Of a stretch of 64,000 nt of DNA, positions 52,691 through 64,000 are shown piece by piece. The notes under the pieces are model-generated. The model was not told the origin of the DNA and searched no databases. It worked only from the letters and a program-made list of their open reading frames with translations. The stretch spans positions 6,787,954 through 6,851,953 of the forward strand of contig NC_087066.1 of assembly GCF_963678635.1 (NCBI RefSeq), given 5' to 3'. How positions within the stretch are numbered: position 1 is the first letter of the stretch; every line of letters begins with the position of its first letter. The stretch comes from Symsagittifera roscoffensis (Eukaryota > Xenacoelomorpha > Acoela > Convolutidae). The position numbers and the translations under genes were made by a program.

Positions 52691-55600
52691 GAAGCTGCGC
52701 GGTATCAGAGGCCACTCACAACTATTTTTCACAAAAACTTTTTGTCCTCGTAAAAGTCAGTTTTTTGGGCGTCTTTTCTGAATTTTAGGAATTTGATCTA
52801 AAATACGCTGCCATACCTGATATTTTGGGTTCAATCCAATGAAATGATTGACGCAAGATCTTTTGTATACGCGTTTAAGACCAGACATAAAAAATTATGG
52901 CACTGGGAAATGTCAAACTTTTGATTTAAAAAAAAACTTCTTGATTTTCTCCAGAATTACCTTGTCAAACCTAGGTTTTTGGATTTGATGGAAATAACCG
53001 ATTGAGTGAATCTCTTCTGGATAATCGGCTGCGCCCAATTTTATTTGAACAAAAGGCCACACTTCTCGGAAATGTCAACTATCTGACTTGTTGACTGTTT
53101 TTGAAATTTTCTATAACTATCCTGCCGAATCTGATACGATAGATTTAATTGACATAGCAGGTTGTTGTTACATTTACTTTTATACTTTGGTGCGACCACT
53201 TTTGCTAAGAAAAAGTATATGGTCTTTAACAACTCGAAAATTACCGTGCCATTTCTCAGGTTAAGTGTTCAATCGAGAAACACGATTTTGGGAGTCTTCG
53301 CTACTTTACCAGCCGCGACCTTCTTTAAGCTGAATAAAGTTACGGATTTCGGAAAATTTAAATTTTAAACTTGACCGTTTTTTAGAAAGTTTTTGAATTT
53401 TCTTAAAAACTGCCCTATCAAATCTGAGATGAAAATTCCAATAGAAAGAAGCTGTTGCATGAATTTTTTCTGTAGAAGCGGCTACTCCTTAATTTATTAT
53501 AAGAGAAAGGTAATTTTTTGGAAAATTTTTGCAATCTCTAAGTTTTCACTCATTTTATTTCACATTTTCTTCCACTAATTTTGTCATCATTTTTCACTTA
53601 TGCTTTCATGATTGTGTTGTATCGCAAGTAGTGCGAAGCTCCGCTTCGCCTCTGTGTTTAACTATCCATTTTTGACGGTTTAAATGACGTCATCTGAAAA
53701 TTAGTAATGCCGTTAGCCCAAAACCGACAAAATCAACTGCAGCCTTAATCAATAAAATATGGGGACTAAATCATTAAAATTTCTGAAAGTATTTCCACCA
53801 CACGCCATATTATCAAGAATGAAATGTTTTACACCTGTTTATGCAATGTTTGAATCAAATAGCATCTTTCAATTCTATCATTTTTTTTGTCGAATTTTGC
53901 ATCAGATCTGTTGAAAAGCAGTCTGAACGTTCACGGCTTGGCCCTGATACCGGCATTATTTTTTGACGATCTCAGGAAGACTAAGCTAAATTAGCTCTTC
54001 GAAAACGTTTGCAATGTTGGCTGGTCTTTACTACTGAAACATGTATGAAAGAAGTAAAACTGCAAACAGCAGTGAATTAGTGGTCAAGGCTGGTAGCTCT
54101 TTACTTACACAATACATTTATAATAAATCAAACAGTATTTATAATTTATTTCAAGGCCAAATTTTTTGGCAAAAGAAGTGTAAGATTTGATTTTTTGAAC
54201 AACATTTCGTCTGGCAGAGTAATTTATTTACAGAAACTATTTTAGTTCAGCATGTACAAGTGATTGAAAATGAAAGGACTATTTTATGCTTAAGAGTTGT
54301 CAAATTTAATACATGCAATACTCAAATATTTCTCAAAATTACCGCCTATCGTAACATATCACCCTAAGTTTTTCTCCTGAAATCAATAGACTTTTCAGGA
54401 CAGGTTGAATACCGACAGAAAGTTGGAGATACCCCACCTGAATTGTTCTCTGACGATTCGAGTAACTTTTTAGTGTAGTCTCATTATCAACAATTTTTTT
54501 TGGGAAAAAAATCAATTATAAAAGTTCAAAAAAGCTACTTTTTTTGCATTCTTAGGTTGAAGTACCAAAATGAAGCTAACCAATCTTCTTCTCTAACTAA
54601 TTCCATGTTTTTTTCAACAAACGGAAAGCATGCATATTTTATAATATCTTGCACTATTCAGGTGCTCTTAATTATTGTCAAATGTTAAAAGAAGCAAAAA
54701 TAAAGCCTTGTTCTGACCTTAATATTTTTTACTGAATGAAAGATCGTACAATTTCTTAGTTTACTTTTGAACCAAACTTCAATAAGAGCCGAATTGAGCA
54801 GCAAAGAGCCAAAAATAATTTGCTAGTGAATTGGTCATCGTTTTTTTTTCATTCCAGAGCAATAAATTGAAAATTAAGTCAAATCGTTCACATTGGCAAT
54901 TGTCGTCGTGTGTTTTAGTTTTTTTTTAAGTAATTGTTTTCAATGCAAGATCAGGTGCCGCAGATAATCATCGCAATTGCTGAGAAAAACCGCTTTGAAA
55001 TTATTCAAATTAGTCCAATTTGCGCGAGTAAAGCAATCGAGTAACGTTCTTTTTATGGAAATTGATTGTTTATTCTTAGAAAATTTTTTATCACCAAAAG
55101 AAAAACTAAGTTTGGAAACTTCAAGTTTGGCGCTTTGGTTATAAAAATGAAGTCAAAATAAAAAAGAAAGATTGCAAAAAAAAAATTTGCATTTTTTTTC
55201 GTTTTTTTTTTTCAATTTTTGAAAAGAACTGTTGTCGTATATGCCTAATTCACTAACTTTACGCATTTGTGTAGGTCTCTCATTACAAAACGACACTAAT
55301 TTAAATTTAAAAAAAATATTTTTTGTAGTTTATATGAATGTGGTCGGAATATTCTGCTACTTGCTTTGCAACCGGCTATTCGTGTTATCATAGGTATTTT
55401 AATAGCATGAAATATCCGCTGGAATCAATTTCCTGAAACGCGAAGGATTTTTTTATTTTCGAAAGTAGATTTTTTATTTCAGAATGTTTAAAATCAGCAG
55501 TTAAGATGAAAATATTGAGGAAAAGATTTCAAAAAGATCATACAATTTCTTGCAAAAACTTGGTCGTCAATAAGTTGAGCTAAATTAAATAAACGTTTCT

Positions 55601-55965
55601 CGGCAAGAATAACCTTTCATGAAAAAGATCCATGTTAAAGTTTGAGATAAGCATCGAAGTGGACATCCTGAAAAGTAATACAATAACTTAACGAGATACT
55701 GCCCTTAAAAACGCACAAATTGCTATGAAGATTGCTTACTCTTGCGATTAGCAAGCGTTATCAAATCGGAGTATAGACTTTTTTCGGGGTAACAACTAGT
55801 TTAAAAAATTCAGCTGAATCACTTATGATGCTGCAATGCTGCTCTGACATGTTCAATTTCATGAAAGTTCAAATTTAACTACCGGGAACTAGTTTTACTC
55901 ATGCTATATCTAGAACTCAAACCATTGAATGTATAGTTATAGAGTTTTGATTTTGATATTCTGCT
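52691..55965. other. Intergenic AT-rich stretch
   Basis: No gene recognised. A hairpin motif GCGAAGCTCCGCTTCGC at about 53632 and a decayed GGCTTGGCCCTGATACC motif at about 53934. Confidence 0.4.
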
Positions 55966-57030
55966 GAAGTTTTTTCCTAGATGATTTTTTGACGAAAATT
56001 TTTGACTGAGTTGCAGTTGATTGGATGTCGGCTTTCATTCTGTCGCCTTATTTATTGATTTTTTCCTCAAAATATCCGGTAGTGCTTTTAAGATCAATAA
56101 GTGTCTAGGACGCCACTAAGACCTCTTCGAAAACTTAAACTAATTTCAAACACGAAAACAGTATATTTCAAACACGAAAAAAAAACACGAAGAATTTTTT
56201 TTCTTGTTTTTTGATTTTTCTTTTTTGATTTTCCACTTCAATTGTAACATTGTTCGAAGTTTGTATGCTTTTTAGCGCCATGGTGTACTCATCCTATAAT
56301 TGTTGTATCGCAAGCGGTGCGAAGCTCAGCTTCGCCTCTGTGTTGATTATGAATAAGTAATGCACAAGGACTGCTCACTTAATGTATGCTAAACAAGCTT
56401 AAAAAATTTCAGGAAAACTATTTTCTTTTTAGATGATGATTTTCGGCTTCGTGGTTGTCAGTTTAAGCTCTGTTGGTTTGTTTTCCAACTTATGTAGTCT
56501 GATTTGCTTACGCTTTTTATATAGCTATCGAGGATCCCATGTGGGCGGTACATGAAGTTTTTTCCTAGATGATTTTTTTGACGAAAATTTTTGACTGAGT
56601 TGCAGTTGATTGGATGTCGGCTTTCATTCTGTCGCCTTATTTATTGATTTTTTCCTCAAAATATCCGGTAGTGCTTTTAAGATCAATAAGTGTCTAGGAC
56701 GCCACTAAGACCTCTTCGAAAACTTAAACTAATTTCAAACACGAAAACAGTATATTTCAAACACGAAAAAAAAACACGAAGAATTTTTTTTCTTGTTTTT
56801 TGATTTTTCTTTTTTGATTTTCCACTTCAATTGTAATATTGTTCGAAGTTTGTATGCTTTTTAGCGCCATGGTGTACTCATCCTATAATTGTTGTATCGC
56901 AAGCGGTGCGAAGCTCAGCTTCGCCTCTGTGCTGATTATGAATAAGTAATGCACAAGGACAATCACTTAATGTATGCTAAACAAGCTTTAAAAATTTCAG
57001 GAAAACTATTTTCTTTTTAGATGATGATTT
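55966..57030. repeat. 476-bp direct duplication upstream of RTCB
   Basis: Copy 1 55966-56441 and copy 2 56554-57030 (GAAGTTTTTTCCTAGATGAT ... CTATTTTCTTTTTAGATGATGATTT), 588 bp apart with 112 bp of unique DNA between. Differences are very few (for example TGTAACATTG to TGTAATATTG, an extra T at the start, loss of CTGCT near the end), so it is recent. Each copy contains the GCGAAGCTCAGCTTCGC hairpin. Confidence 0.95.
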
Positions 57031-57169
57031 GATTTCATCAATTGATCTGAAATGGATGATTTGATTTGATCTTCTGGATTTGATTCTTGCACTCCAATTG
57101 TCAATAGAGCAGACTGAATTCACTACTTATTCGGAAATAAACTGCTTGTTTATTTTCTCTCTCTCTAAG

Positions 57170-57228
57170 GTAAGCCAGGTTTTAATTTGTTGTAAAATTG
57201 TCATTTGTTATTTTCTGAAGGACTTTAG
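57170..57228 (+). other. RTCB: Probable 5' UTR intron of RTCB
   Basis: CTCTAAG|GTAAGC donor after a CT-rich stretch, and GACTTTAG acceptor 26 nt before the ATG, giving a 59-nt intron. The short leader carries GATTGATTGATTGATTGAGAG before ATG. Confidence 0.45.
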
Positions 57229-57254
57229 GTTGCGATTGATTGATTGATTGAGAG

Positions 57255-64000
<6,746 letters not shown>

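Overview
The window looks like AT-rich genomic DNA from an invertebrate animal. The host genes are metazoan in type: MEMO1, a monoamine-oxidase-like protein, NUDT21/CFIm25 and RTCB. They have long repeat-filled introns, GT-AG (once GC-AG) splice sites and AATAAA signals, and use the standard genetic code. The species cannot be named from the sequence alone.

Layout. Positions 1-18082 (minus strand) hold a decayed, very large Ty3/gypsy-type retroelement that runs off the left edge. In its own 5'-3' order it encodes Gag-like coiled coil, capsid-like region, two CCHC knuckles, aspartic protease, reverse transcriptase, RNase H, integrase with a GPY/F-like tail, and a C-terminal TARG1-like macro domain. 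After a spacer of about 0.5 kb comes a second huge reading frame with a coiled coil, an SGNH/GDSL hydrolase domain, a second degenerate SGNH-like domain and several kb of unrecognised coding sequence. Both frames carry single in-frame stops and small indels, many at homopolymers, so this copy is dead. Positions 18083-20445 hold its probable leader or flank, with two minisatellites. Positions 20446-22756 form a large foldback (inverted-repeat) element.

From 22774 the plus strand carries host genes. An RBBP6-like zinc-knuckle fragment ends in a TGA that touches the ATG of an intronless MEMO1 (23423-24394). An intronless amine-oxidase-family gene (31970-33568) has lost the visible FAD-binding signatures. 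NUDT21 has four coding exons (39984-49359), including a GC-AG intron and a 461-bp triplication in intron 1. RTCB starts at 57255 with eight visible phase-0 exons and runs off the right edge.

Between and inside these genes lie many small mobile elements: three hAT-type MITEs with 8-bp target duplications, tRNA-derived SINEs, an L2/CR1-like LINE fragment, long hairpins, tandem duplications and a short GCGAAGC...GCTTCGC hairpin motif repeated about eleven times. RTCB and NUDT21 act in RNA processing and an RBBP6/Mpe1 protein would too, but nothing in the sequence shows a functional cluster. The least ordinary content is the retroelement with macro and tandem SGNH domains, the roughly seven-fold excess of the hexamer CTTGAG/CTCAAG over the retroelement block, and the flavin-less amine oxidase homologue.
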